The notes beneath the pieces were generated by a model that was given only the letters and a program-made list of their open reading frames with translations, made no database searches and was not told the DNA's origin. From Terriglobia bacterium (GTDB lineage Bacteria; Acidobacteriota; Terriglobia; Terriglobales; Acidobacteriaceae): a DNA stretch of 41,598 bases. This document shows positions 23,702-32,898 of this stretch, one piece after another (within the stretch, counting starts at the first letter, position 1; every line of letters starts with the position of its first letter). The DNA is taken from positions 1 through 41,598 of the forward strand of contig JAIQFO010000043.1 of assembly GCA_020073215.1 (NCBI GenBank), given 5' to 3'. A program made the translations under genes and the position numbers.

Positions 23702-23875
23702 TAGAGACGGGGCTTGCCTCGTCTCAGGCTGCCGAACAATGCCGGGGAGTCTTGGTTTTTGGGAAGACACGCCTACGCAGGCTGCGGAAAAAACACCGGT
23801 TTCGTATCAGGGCATCGCTTTAAGCGATGCCGCCAGCCCTTCGAAATCAACCGTTCCTTTAGGGGCTGCGCAACC
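23702..23875. repeat. Composite family B/C repeat, second copy
   Basis: Matches 16131-16302 along its length: TAGAGACGGGGC/GCCTCGTCTC, GGCTGCCGAACA, CTTGGTTTTTGGGAAG, GCAGGCTGCGGAAAA, GTTTCGTATCAGGGCATCGC, TTAAGCGATGCC, then CCTTTAGGGGCTGCG. It occupies the gap between the MFS gene and the acyl-CoA dehydrogenase. Upstream, at 23648, an 18-codon ORF starting ATGCCGAACGACC is cut by the left edge of the repeat; I do not call it a gene. Confidence 0.8.
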
Positions 23876-23975
23876 AACCGAGCGGTCGCCGGTCCGCCGC
23901 TTTCTGCTGCTACAATTTCCGGTTCGCCATCCTGCCCGACGCCGCAAGCCGCGTCTCTGATAACGAGGTGTCTTC

Positions 23976-25148
<1,173 letters not shown>

Positions 25149-25149
25149 G

Positions 25150-25260
25150 AAGTCAGAAGTAAGAAGTTAGAAGTCAGATTGCAGAAGTGAGATCCCGTGG
25201 TCGTTGGTTTTTACTTCTGCATTCTGACTTCTGCATTCTGACATCTGCCTGACATCTGCC
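25150..25260. repeat. Inverted 'cagaagtcagaagt' word repeat between convergent genes
   Basis: The left side (25150-25190) is built of AGTCAGAAGT/AAGAAGTTAGAAG words; the right side (25211-25260) of TTCTGCATTCTGACTTC words, the complementary sense. The two sides can fold into a long imperfect hairpin lying between the stops of the acyl-CoA dehydrogenase and the Ysc84 gene, where a bidirectional terminator would be expected. Confidence 0.7.
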
Positions 25261-25274
25261 AATCGCTTCCGGAA

Positions 25275-26003
25275 TCATTTCGCTGTGGTTTTGCTCTTAT
25301 GTGTCGCCGCAGGTTTGCTCTTCTGTCGCGCCGCAGCCTTGCTCAGCAGTGCCAGCAGAGGCTGCGCCGATGCCGGTGCCCCCACTTTCCCCTCGCGTAC
25401 GATCTCCTTGGCGCTCAGTTCCTTCCCATAAAGGGCCTTGTTGGCGCCATCGTCGGAGCGCATCGTCGAACCCTCCAGCGACAGCCCCGCAAACAGCCCC
25501 TTCGATCGGGAATACGAAAGAATCTCCGCATTCATGACGATATCGGTTTCCGCGGAAGCGGCCCGCCCCACCGGCCCCGCCGCCGCCGATGCGTCCGCCC
25601 CCAGCTTCACCTTGCTCGTCATCACCGAGTTTGCGCCTTTCTCATTCATCACCAGCAGCACGAAGTCCGTGGCCTGCGCCCCAATCTGGAAACCGAAACT
25701 CCCGCCCTCCAGCGCAAACATCGCCGGCGCGCTCCACGGCCCCGAAAAGTCCTCGCCCTTGCGGCACGTGATCAGTCCCCGCCCGTAGCTCCCGCCCACC
25801 ACAAACGCCGCCTTCTTCACCGACGGATAAATCACCACGCACTCCGCCCTGTCCAGCAGGTCCTTTGGAATCCCGTCCGGCATGCCGAGAATTTCCTTCA
25901 TCACGGTTGCGGCTTCGCCGATGCGCTCGTTTTCCTTCTTCTGTCCCATAACCGGCAGTACCGAAGCCAGCATGAGGACCGCCAGCAATACCTTGTTCGT
26001 CAT
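25275..26003 (-). CDS. Secreted Ysc84/SYLF-domain lipid-binding protein
   Basis: 242 residues with signal peptide (NKVLLAVLMLASVLPVMGQ). The body is a SYLF/Ysc84 domain: IPKDLLDRAECVVIYPSVKK, AAFVVGGSYGRGLITCR, SAPAMFALEGGSFGFQIGAQ, TDFVLLVMNEKGANSVMTSK, VKLGADASAAAGPVGR, ILSYSRSKGLFAGLSLEGST. The domain binds phosphoinositides in eukaryotes; bacterial members are secreted and of unknown role. A Lys-rich tail (AAARQKSKPAATHKSKTTAK) ends it. A much longer frame exists upstream, but AGGAGGG lies before the ATG at 26003 and the signal peptide starts there. Confidence 0.9.
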   Translation of the reverse strand: MTNKVLLAVLMLASVLPVMGQKKENERIGEAATVMKEILGMPDGIPKDLLDRAECVVIYPSVKKAAFVVGGSYGRGLITCRKGEDFSGPWSAPAMFALEGGSFGFQIGAQATDFVLLVMNEKGANSVMTSKVKLGADASAAAGPVGRAASAETDIVMNAEILSYSRSKGLFAGLSLEGSTMRSDDGANKALYGKELSAKEIVREGKVGAPASAQPLLALLSKAAARQKSKPAATHKSKTTAK

Positions 26004-26018
26004 AAACCCTCCTGTGAT

Positions 26019-26056
26019 CGATGGTAGATAAGCGATGGTAGATAAGCGATGGTAGA
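26019..26056. repeat. 14-bp tandem repeat, 2.7 copies
   Basis: Unit CGATGGTAGATAAG at 26019-26032, 26033-26046 and a partial copy at 26047-26056, all identical. It lies just upstream of the Shine-Dalgarno of the Ysc84 gene, within its promoter or 5' untranslated region and after the stop of the next gene on the same strand. Confidence 0.85.
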
Positions 26057-26071
26057 GCAATGACCGACGGC

Positions 26072-26596
26072 CTACTTCACTTCCGCCCCTGGAGGAGACG
26101 CATCCTCCGGAAAGCTTCTCAACGCCACTTCGCGCGAGCGCGAAGAAGTCTTCTTCGCTTCGTCGATTGTGTTCTCGATGAGAGTTCCCTTCAACACGTA
26201 ATACGCTTCGTCGCCCCGGCTCTTGCCCTCGCCCCGCTCGACTGTCCCCCGAAACTCGAACCATACACCATGCACCGTCTCGGTAGTAAAGGCGAGTCGA
26301 TTGCCGTCCAGCTTGCCTGACTTGAAAAAATGGTCCAGAAAAACGCCGCGATCGCTTTCCGACTCGCCGTAGCGCGAAACAAAGCCCGTAACCCGTCCCT
26401 GGTCTTCGACGGTAACCTGCACAAACTCGCCGTCGCGCAAAAAACCGTACATGCCCGAGCAATTCGTGCCAGCGGCCGCGACACTTTGCCCATCTTTATC
26501 CTGCTGCTCCGCATTCGCCGCTGCGCCCACAAGCATCCCAGCAAGAATAACGATACACACCAGTTGCGTGTGTAAACGGGTCCGGTGGATCGACAT
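26072..26596 (-). CDS. Small secreted protein of unknown function
   Basis: 174 residues. Signal peptide (TQLVCIVILAGMLVGAAANA), then a single domain from CSGMYGFLRDGEFVQVTVED through SRYGESESDRGVFLDHFFKS and LAFTTETVHGVWFEFRGTVE to YYVLKGTLIENTI; the alternating pattern suggests a beta-barrel or lipocalin-like fold, but I cannot name a family. GAGG lies six bases before the ATG at 26596. Same strand as the Ysc84 gene and 68 bases upstream of it, so the two may be co-transcribed. Confidence 0.75.
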   Translation of the reverse strand: MSIHRTRLHTQLVCIVILAGMLVGAAANAEQQDKDGQSVAAAGTNCSGMYGFLRDGEFVQVTVEDQGRVTGFVSRYGESESDRGVFLDHFFKSGKLDGNRLAFTTETVHGVWFEFRGTVERGEGKSRGDEAYYVLKGTLIENTIDEAKKTSSRSREVALRSFPEDASPPGAEVK

Positions 26597-26828
26597 GGCT
26601 AACCTCGGTGACTCTCAGTATAGGTTACGAAGGTATTTTCCAGCCCGCAGGGGCGACCAAGCTTAGCCCAGCGGCGGGATGCGGAATCGGACGGCGGGCG
26701 ATTCGCGATCCGGAACATCAGCGGATGCGGCAGAAACAGCGAAGTGAACCTGGACAAACGATGGTTCGGCAATGGCAAGCGGTGATGGAACCGATGTTCG
26801 GAGTGCGGAACGAACCAAGTATCCCGCG

Positions 26829-26853
26829 GCGCTAAAGGGATGCCCTGATATGC
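26829..26853 (-). repeat. Truncated family-B copy (minus orientation)
   Basis: On the minus strand ATATCAGGGCATCCCTTTAGC repeats the core of family B with two changes. The surrounding gap (26597-26883) is GC-rich, with GCCCGCAGGGGC-like palindromic words at 26643-26700 in the style of the other repeats, and shows no convincing gene. Confidence 0.5.
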
Positions 26854-26883
26854 ATCTTAATTCCTCCACCGGAGAATCTCCCC

Positions 26884-28095
26884 CTACTCGACCGTGTGCT
26901 TGGCTGTGTACCCTTCTCGCGTGTACACGATGTACTTCACGTCCTTGCCCTTCTGGTCGCGAACCTTCAGCGGGCCGCCGTCCGGCGCCTGCAGTTCGAC
27001 TTTCAACTTGCGGTAGGTGCCGTCCTGCTTGCTGTTGGTGGGGTGGTAACTGATGTTGTATTGGTTGCGGATGTCGGCGCCAATCTGGTTAAAGATCTCT
27101 GGCAGCTCGCCTTCGAAGCGCGGAAAGTAGGCGCGTCCCCCGGTCAGGCTGGCGAATGTCTTCATCTCGTTATCGGCCTGGAGATAGTCCATGTTGCCGA
27201 CCGGTATTCCGAAACCATGGGTGAAGCCGCATTGATGTACCTCACAATAGTTCCGCACGGCGAAGCCGACGCTGATCGGGTAGATGGTGACGTCTTTCGT
27301 GGACTTGATTTTCTTGAGGATCTTATCGAGGGTGAGCTTGCTGAAAGTGTCGACTCCGGTAGTCACCAGAATGATGTACTTCTTGCCCTCGATACGATCG
27401 AGGCGGTCCAGCGTGTCGAACACGGCGTCGAACAGATTAGTTTCCGCGAAGCCGGGGATGCGTAGTTGGTTCAACGCGGCCTGGACGGCGCGCTTGTCCT
27501 GGGTGAAATCCGCGAGAATGTAGGGTTTCATGTCATAGGAAATCACCGCCACCCAGTCGTCTTTCTGTAGGGTGTTCGAGAATGCGTACGATGCATTTAA
27601 GGCGTCGACCATGAAGTAATAATTCGTCGAGGCAAACTCCACCAGCAGCACGGCCGTGATGGGAGCGGTGGTTTGATGGAAGGTGGAAATCTGTTGTGGC
27701 GCGCCGTCTTCGAAAATCTTGAAATTCTCTTTCTTGAGGCCGGGGATCGTCTGGCCGTCCCTGGTGGTCACCAGCACATCCAGGTTGACGAGCGGCACCT
27801 GCACGTTGATCGTATAGTCAGGCATGCCCTCGATCTTCTTCGGTCTTTCGGGGGCAGGAGGCGGTGGCTCCTCTTTCTTCTTGGGGATCACATACGGTCC
27901 CACGTCGTTCTGCGGGCCGCCGGCTGCGGGCGGAGCTTCCTGTTGATTCGGATTCGCCGGAGCTTGCTGCTTATCCTGGGCCAAGGCGGAGAGAGTCAGG
28001 GCAGCCGTCCAGCAAAGAACAAGCGCCAACAGGATTACGCGCTTGCCGAAAGCCGGCGGCGCCTGGTTTTGACCGGCAGAGACACCAGAAAACAT
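26884..28095 (-). CDS. VWFA-related (acidobacterial-type) secreted protein
   Basis: 403 residues of the VWFA-related family that is greatly expanded in Acidobacteriota. Signal anchor (VILLALVLCWTAALTLSALA), a Pro-rich spacer (KKKEEPPPPAPERPKK), the family's entry strand VPLVNLDVLVTTRDGQTIPG with LKKENFKIFEDGAPQQI, then a von Willebrand A domain (about 150-330). The metal-ion site is degenerate: the position of DxSxS reads VEFASTN. The closing segment IRNQYNISYHPTN-x-DGTYRKLKVEL is the family's usual C-terminal motif. Probably an extracellular adhesion or surface protein; the role is unproven. GAGGA lies seven bases before the ATG. Divergent from the S55 peptidase gene. Confidence 0.92.
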   Translation of the reverse strand: MFSGVSAGQNQAPPAFGKRVILLALVLCWTAALTLSALAQDKQQAPANPNQQEAPPAAGGPQNDVGPYVIPKKKEEPPPPAPERPKKIEGMPDYTINVQVPLVNLDVLVTTRDGQTIPGLKKENFKIFEDGAPQQISTFHQTTAPITAVLLVEFASTNYYFMVDALNASYAFSNTLQKDDWVAVISYDMKPYILADFTQDKRAVQAALNQLRIPGFAETNLFDAVFDTLDRLDRIEGKKYIILVTTGVDTFSKLTLDKILKKIKSTKDVTIYPISVGFAVRNYCEVHQCGFTHGFGIPVGNMDYLQADNEMKTFASLTGGRAYFPRFEGELPEIFNQIGADIRNQYNISYHPTNSKQDGTYRKLKVELQAPDGGPLKVRDQKGKDVKYIVYTREGYTAKHTVE

Positions 28096-28268
28096 AGCTA
28101 TATCCTCGAAAACCCCGGTGCTGGTTCCATGTTAATATAGATGCAAGGACTCTGCGGTTGGGATATTTTGCGGGTCTTAACGAACGTCTCCTCCCCTAGC
28201 GAAACCTTTTCTTAGCGCGCGGAGTCTAAGCAAAGAGCAAGGCCATTTTGTCGCCTCCGGGGCCGTAC

Positions 28269-30140
28269 ATGGGTAAAGTCGCTCGCGCTCTCTCCGTCCT
28301 TTTGTTGTGTCTGTCGTCCTCCCTTGCGGTTCGTGCTCAAGAGACTGCCAAACAAGTTACACCGGCGCCGGCCGTCATTTCTCCGGCCATCATGCCGCTC
28401 GATCAGATTCACGAGGGCATGAAAGGCACGGCGCTCACCGTGTTCCAGGGGGTGAAGCCGGAACCGATGGACGTGGAAGTGCTGGGCGTGTTGCGCAACG
28501 TGAACGGGCCCAAGGGCAACATCATCCTGGTGCGATTGCATGGCACCAAGCCGGAATATACCGGCGTGGTGGCCGGCATGAGCGGAAGTCCGGTCTATTT
28601 CGATGGTAAGCTGGCGGGGGCGTTGGCCTTCCGCATTGGCGAGTTTTCGAAGGAACCGATCGCGGGAGTGACGCCGATCGAGGAGATGCTGGAGATCAGT
28701 GCGCTGGATCGTCGGCCGGGAGCGCGCCGGAATATTCCTGCTTCTGATTCTCCCTCCGTCAATCCTCCCGCTGACCATACTCAGAACCAGGGCGGGAGCG
28801 CGCAGGCCGCGAGTCCCGGCGGCCCTGCAGCCTTGCCGGTCGAAAACTACAGTAGTTATCTGAAGGCGATCGAAACGCCTCTGGTGTTCAACGGCTTCTC
28901 ACCGGAAACTTTGCAACGTTACGGATCGCAATTTGCCGCGGCGGGCATCGTTCCGGTGATGGGGATTGGCTCCGCGAGCGATCGCAAGCAACCGGAGCCG
29001 ATCGAGCCGGGATCGGCGGTCAGCGCCGTGCTGGTGCGCGGCGATATGGATATTGCCGCCACCTGTACTGTGACCTACGTCGATCCGGAACGCTTGCTGG
29101 CCTGCGGACATCCGCTGTTGCAGTTTGGGGAAGTGGACCTGCCGATGACCAAGGCTACGGTGCTGGCCACGCTGCCTTCGCCCCTCAATGCGTTCAAGAT
29201 CGTCAATACGACTGAGACGGTCGGCGCGTTCGTGCAGGACCGCCAGAACGGCATTATGGGCGTGCCGGGGCGGGAGTCGAAGATGATTCCCGTAACCGTC
29301 GCCATGCACACGCAAGGACAGGGAGCGGCGACCAGGGAATTTCACTACGAGATTCTCAACAACGCCCGTCTGAGCCCGCTGGCCATGATGGCCACGGTAT
29401 TTAATGCGTTGCACGGCACGAACGATTACGGCGAGGACATTACGTACCGGATGAGGGGCGTGCTCAGCGTGAAGGGCTACCCCGATGTCACGCTGCGGAA
29501 CATGTTTGCCCCGCAAGATAACGGGCAGCCCGCGGCGGCTTTGGCTGCGGCCACCATCGGCGATCGCTTTGGACGCATTTACAGCAATCCTTTCGACGCT
29601 CCCGACATACAGGGCGTGAAGCTCGATTTCGATCTGGTCCGCGAGCGCCGCTCGGCGCGCCTGGAAGCTTCGCGCACCGACGTGACCGAAGCGCGGCCGG
29701 GTGATCGGATTCTGGTGGAGACCGTGATTCGTCCCTACCGCGGCGAGCGACTGGTGCGGCAGATTCCGATACGGATTCCGACTTCGACTTCGAAAGGGAT
29801 TCTGCGCATCCTGGTCAGCGACGGAGACACGCTCGACCGCATGCGGCGCGGGACGCCGATGATGAACCGTGGTCTGGGTCTGGCGCCAACGATTGCCTTG
29901 CTGAACAAAGAGCGCTCCAACGATCGCGTGTACGTTTCGCTTCTCGGGTCCGATCCCGAAGCCATGGTCGCCGACAAAGTGATGCCGACGCTGCCGCTTT
30001 CCATCATGAACGTGATGGACAACCTGCGCGGCACGCAAGAGATGGTCGTGCTCGGGGAATCGTCGGTCAGTGAGGCCTCCACCGAATCGCTCGACTATGT
30101 AGTCTCGGGCGCGCAGATGCTGACGATTAACATCAAGTAG
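28269..30140 (+). CDS. SpoIVB-like peptidase S55 domain protein
   Basis: 623 residues, exported (ALSVLLLCLSSSLAVRA). The N-terminal part has IMPLDQIHEGMKGTALTVFQ and the S55 serine motif GMSGSPVYFDGKLAGALAFR (S107). A later segment LLACGHPLLQFGEVDLPMTK carries the probable catalytic histidine (H281). C-terminal beta-rich region from about 390 (VKLDFDLVRERRSARLEASR). Homologues outside Firmicutes have no link to sporulation; the role is presumably extracytoplasmic proteolysis. In SpoIVB the histidine precedes the serine, here the order is reversed. A TTG at 28248 would add seven residues; I prefer the ATG at 28269, where the signal peptide begins. Confidence 0.88.
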   Translation: MGKVARALSVLLLCLSSSLAVRAQETAKQVTPAPAVISPAIMPLDQIHEGMKGTALTVFQGVKPEPMDVEVLGVLRNVNGPKGNIILVRLHGTKPEYTGVVAGMSGSPVYFDGKLAGALAFRIGEFSKEPIAGVTPIEEMLEISALDRRPGARRNIPASDSPSVNPPADHTQNQGGSAQAASPGGPAALPVENYSSYLKAIETPLVFNGFSPETLQRYGSQFAAAGIVPVMGIGSASDRKQPEPIEPGSAVSAVLVRGDMDIAATCTVTYVDPERLLACGHPLLQFGEVDLPMTKATVLATLPSPLNAFKIVNTTETVGAFVQDRQNGIMGVPGRESKMIPVTVAMHTQGQGAATREFHYEILNNARLSPLAMMATVFNALHGTNDYGEDITYRMRGVLSVKGYPDVTLRNMFAPQDNGQPAAALAAATIGDRFGRIYSNPFDAPDIQGVKLDFDLVRERRSARLEASRTDVTEARPGDRILVETVIRPYRGERLVRQIPIRIPTSTSKGILRILVSDGDTLDRMRRGTPMMNRGLGLAPTIALLNKERSNDRVYVSLLGSDPEAMVADKVMPTLPLSIMNVMDNLRGTQEMVVLGESSVSEASTESLDYVVSGAQMLTINIK

Positions 30141-30182
30141 ATGGCTTAAACTTGCCGCATGATATCCTGCACGTCCTAAATT

Positions 30183-30264
30183 TTGTCATCCTGAGCGAAG
30201 CGAAGGACCTGCTGTCCTGTGCGCTGAGAGAAAAGCAAGTCCTTCGCTTCGCTCAGGATGACAA
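30183..30264. repeat. 26-bp perfect inverted repeat of the GTCATCCTGAGCGAAGC family
   Basis: Left arm 30183-30208 and right arm 30239-30264 are exact reverse complements over 26 bases, containing GTCATCCTGAGCGAAGC and GAAGGAC, with a 30-base loop. It lies between the S55 gene and the beta-propeller gene. The arm sequence is one I know as a widespread intergenic repeat in several bacterial phyla (memory, not searched). Confidence 0.9.
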
Positions 30265-30305
30265 CCCAACCTTATGTTGAGAACCCAAGTAACCTAAAAT
30301 GAGGT

Positions 30306-32576
30306 ATGACTTTGGCGCGTAAGACGCTCGCTCTTCTGTCCGTACTTACTCTTTCCGCAATCGCCCTCGCCGAGGGCACTCGCACCTGGGAACAATCCAA
30401 GTTTGAAGAACTGATCAAGGGCACTCCCAAAGGCATCGCCCTGCGCAGTGAGGGCGGCCTCGAACTCGCCCCGGCCTTCAAAGCGCTCGCGACCACGCCC
30501 TCGACCTATATCTGGTCGATAGCATCCGATGCCGCCGGCAATGTGTACGCTGCCGCCGGATCGCCGGCGCGCGTCTATCGCATCACGCCCGATGGTCAAA
30601 TCGCGACCATCTTCGAACCGCAGGAATTGCAGGTACAGGCTTTGGTGGTTGATAAGAACGATTCGAAGGGCATCGTCTATGCGGCCACCGCGCCCGACGG
30701 CAAGGTCTATCGCCTTGATCCTCCGCGGCTTGAACCGGCGCGGACCGCGGCGGCAAAGGGTGCGAAGGGCGAAGCCCGGACCTCCTGGAGCGCCACACCC
30801 TACTTCGATCCTGGCTCCAAGTACATCTGGGACATCGTTCTTGACGGCGCGGGCGCGCTCTATGTCGCCACCGGCGATCACGGCGAGATCTACAAAGTCA
30901 GCGCCAACGGCCAGCACTCGCTCTTCTTCAAGAGCGATGAAGTCCACATTCGCGTTCTTGCACTCGATCCCCACGGGAACCTGATCGCCGGCTCCGATGG
31001 CAGCGGTCTGGTCTATCGCATCGCGCCGAATGGCGAGGCATTCGTTCTCTACAGCGCGCCCAAGAAAGAAATTACCGCGCTCGCCATCGACGGCGCGGGC
31101 AATATCTACGCCGCGGCGGCGGGAGAGAAGCGTCCCGGATCCACGCCGCCGCCAATGGGCATCATACTCGCGCCTCCAGCGCAGAACGCTCCCGCACCGG
31201 CACCGGGCGGCAATCTCGCCGTCGCTCCAACTACTGCCGCGCCCATGATGATGACTCCCTTTCCCGCTCCCGGACTCGGCGCTTCCGGCGGCTCGGAGAT
31301 TTATCGCATCGCGCCCGATGGCGCCCCGTCGCGCCTGTGGAGTTCCCGCGAAGATCTGGTCTACGCTCTCGGCTTCGATGCGCATGGACGCCTGCTGGCA
31401 GGCACCGGCAATCGCGGCCACATTTTTGCCATCAACGGCGTCGACGATTTCAGCGATTTGATCAAAGCCAGCGCCACGCAAATCACGGCTTTTGCCGCCG
31501 CGCCCGGCGGAGGACTGTATGCTTCGAGCAGCAACCTGGGCAAGATTTTCCTGCTCGGTCCCGGCCTCGAGCCGGAAGGCACGTACGAAAGCGATGTTTT
31601 CGACGCGCACATATTCTCCCTTTGGGGACGGGCCAGCGTCCGCAGCGTGGGCAATTCCAATGTCGAGTTTTATGTGCGCAGCGGCAACGTTGATAATCCC
31701 GACCGCAACTGGAGCCACTGGACGCGCATTAATCTTGCTCTTGCCGGCGGATCCGAACTCAATGTTCCGCCGGCGCGCTTCGTGCAGTGGAAGTCGGTGC
31801 TCCATGCCGGCAATCCCGCGCCTCGCGTCGACTCCGTGCTGCTGAGCTACTTACCCAAGAACGTTGCTCCGGAAGTCGACGACATCACGGTGCAGCCGGG
31901 ATACCACTATCAGCCGATTCCGCATGTCACCGGCTCGGAGCCGCCTGCTCCCGGACAACCGCGCTTCGATCCGCCGCCGCCCGCGGTGCGCGATCGCGAC
32001 TCGGTGGGCATACGCTGGCAGGCGCATGACGACAACGACGACCAGCTCGTCTACAGCGTCTATTACCGTGGTGACGGCGAATCGCGCTGGCTGCTGCTGA
32101 AGTCGAACCTCTCCGATCGCTACTATTCTTTCGACGCCAGTCTTCTGCCGGACGGCGGGTACACGGTAAAGGTCGTTGCTTCCGATGCGCCGTCGCATTC
32201 GCCCGGAGAAGCGCTCTACGCCGAACGGGTAAGTGCACGCTTCGAGGTCGATACCACGGCTCCGGTCATCGAGAACCTGACGGCCGCTCTCGATGGAAAA
32301 CGCATCCGGGTGCGCTTCCGCGCCAGCGATTCGTTCTCGGCGATCAAGCGGGCGGAGTACTCGCTCGATGGCGGCGACTGGCAGTTCGTCGAGCCCACGG
32401 GACAATTGTCGGATGCGAAAACGGAAGACTACGACTTTCGCGTCGCGGTGCCGCTGGTGGAAGCAGCGCCGGCCCCGATGGTTGAGAGTGTGGGGAACGA
32501 CCACGTTGTGGTCGTCCGGGCCTACGACCGCTTCGACAATCTTGCCACCGCGAAGGCGGTCCTTCGCGGGAAATAG
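30306..32576 (+). CDS. Secreted beta-propeller protein with C-terminal Fn3/Ig-like domains
   Basis: 756 residues. Signal peptide (TLALLSVLTLSAIALA), then NHL/SMP-30-type propeller blades with recurrent cores such as IASDAAGNVYAAAGSPARVY, GALYVATGDHGEIYKVSANG, LDPHGNLIAGSDGSGLVYRI, IDGAGNIYAAAAGEK, LGFDAHGRLLAGTGNRGHIF. A Pro/Ala/Met-rich loop interrupts it near residues 278-315. The C-terminal third has two beta-sandwich modules (HDDNDDQLVYSVYYRGDGES; APVIENLTAALDGKRIRVRF). Likely a surface protein for binding or degrading polymers; no catalytic site seen. GAGG (30301-30304) is only one base from ATG 30306 but seven from an in-frame TTG at 30312, which may be the real start. Confidence 0.82.
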   Translation: MTLARKTLALLSVLTLSAIALAEGTRTWEQSKFEELIKGTPKGIALRSEGGLELAPAFKALATTPSTYIWSIASDAAGNVYAAAGSPARVYRITPDGQIATIFEPQELQVQALVVDKNDSKGIVYAATAPDGKVYRLDPPRLEPARTAAAKGAKGEARTSWSATPYFDPGSKYIWDIVLDGAGALYVATGDHGEIYKVSANGQHSLFFKSDEVHIRVLALDPHGNLIAGSDGSGLVYRIAPNGEAFVLYSAPKKEITALAIDGAGNIYAAAAGEKRPGSTPPPMGIILAPPAQNAPAPAPGGNLAVAPTTAAPMMMTPFPAPGLGASGGSEIYRIAPDGAPSRLWSSREDLVYALGFDAHGRLLAGTGNRGHIFAINGVDDFSDLIKASATQITAFAAAPGGGLYASSSNLGKIFLLGPGLEPEGTYESDVFDAHIFSLWGRASVRSVGNSNVEFYVRSGNVDNPDRNWSHWTRINLALAGGSELNVPPARFVQWKSVLHAGNPAPRVDSVLLSYLPKNVAPEVDDITVQPGYHYQPIPHVTGSEPPAPGQPRFDPPPPAVRDRDSVGIRWQAHDDNDDQLVYSVYYRGDGESRWLLLKSNLSDRYYSFDASLLPDGGYTVKVVASDAPSHSPGEALYAERVSARFEVDTTAPVIENLTAALDGKRIRVRFRASDSFSAIKRAEYSLDGGDWQFVEPTGQLSDAKTEDYDFRVAVPLVEAAPAPMVESVGNDHVVVVRAYDRFDNLATAKAVLRGK

Positions 32577-32621
32577 CGGGCTGGCGGGGGCTTGAACGCG
32601 AGAGGGTTTGGGAATCTAAGG

Positions 32622-32691
32622 TTTGGGTGGAGCAGCGGTTCACCGCTGCAGCAAGGGCATGGTTTTGGATTCCGGCTTTAGCCGCTGAGGG
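32622..32691. repeat. Family-A repeat copy
   Basis: TTTGGGTGGAGCAGCGGTTC, ACCGCTGCAGCAAGGGC, then CCGGCTTTAGCCGCTGAGGG: the same arrangement as 9665-9738, with compensatory changes (CGGTTCACCG for CGCTTCAGCG) that keep the palindrome. Paired changes in the stem suggest that the hairpin, not just the sequence, is conserved. Confidence 0.7.
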
Positions 32692-32833
32692 CACGGCTCT
32701 CAGCTCGCGGCTGACTCTTTCCGCAAGCGGTGAAGCGCTGGGCTAAGTTCAGTCGTCCCTCCGGAACTGGATGCCTTGGGCGGGCCAGGGCTCCCCGTTC
32801 CCACATTCACTGTTCTTACCTGCTGCGGCAGAG

Positions 32834-32879
32834 GCCGAGCTGCGCTCGGCTTGGACGGGCGAGGCGCCCGTCCCCACAC
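32834..32879. repeat. Family-D repeat (GCCGAGC / GACGGGCGAGG)
   Basis: GCCGAGCTGCGCTCGGC is a small hairpin followed by TTGGACGGGCGAGGCGCCCG and TCCCCACAC. Nearly identical to 37186-37232. It ends 19 bases before the stop of the lipoprotein gene and with 32622-32760 fills the gap 32577-32898. Confidence 0.75.
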
Positions 32880-32898
32880 TCTTCTCCCTCCTCTCCCG

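Noticed and set aside
23648..23704. 18-codon ORF MPNDPPPKHLERLGKKLL after the MFS gene
   Set aside because: Too short to support; possibly the head of a gene cut by the repeat at 23702, but no remainder was found.
28899..30038. 379-codon minus frame opposite the S55 peptidase
   Set aside because: His/Arg/Gly-rich shadow; the plus strand has signal peptide and catalytic motifs.
30294..31805. 503-codon minus frame opposite the beta-propeller gene
   Set aside because: Composition is that of a complementary-strand artefact; the plus strand holds repeated blade motifs.
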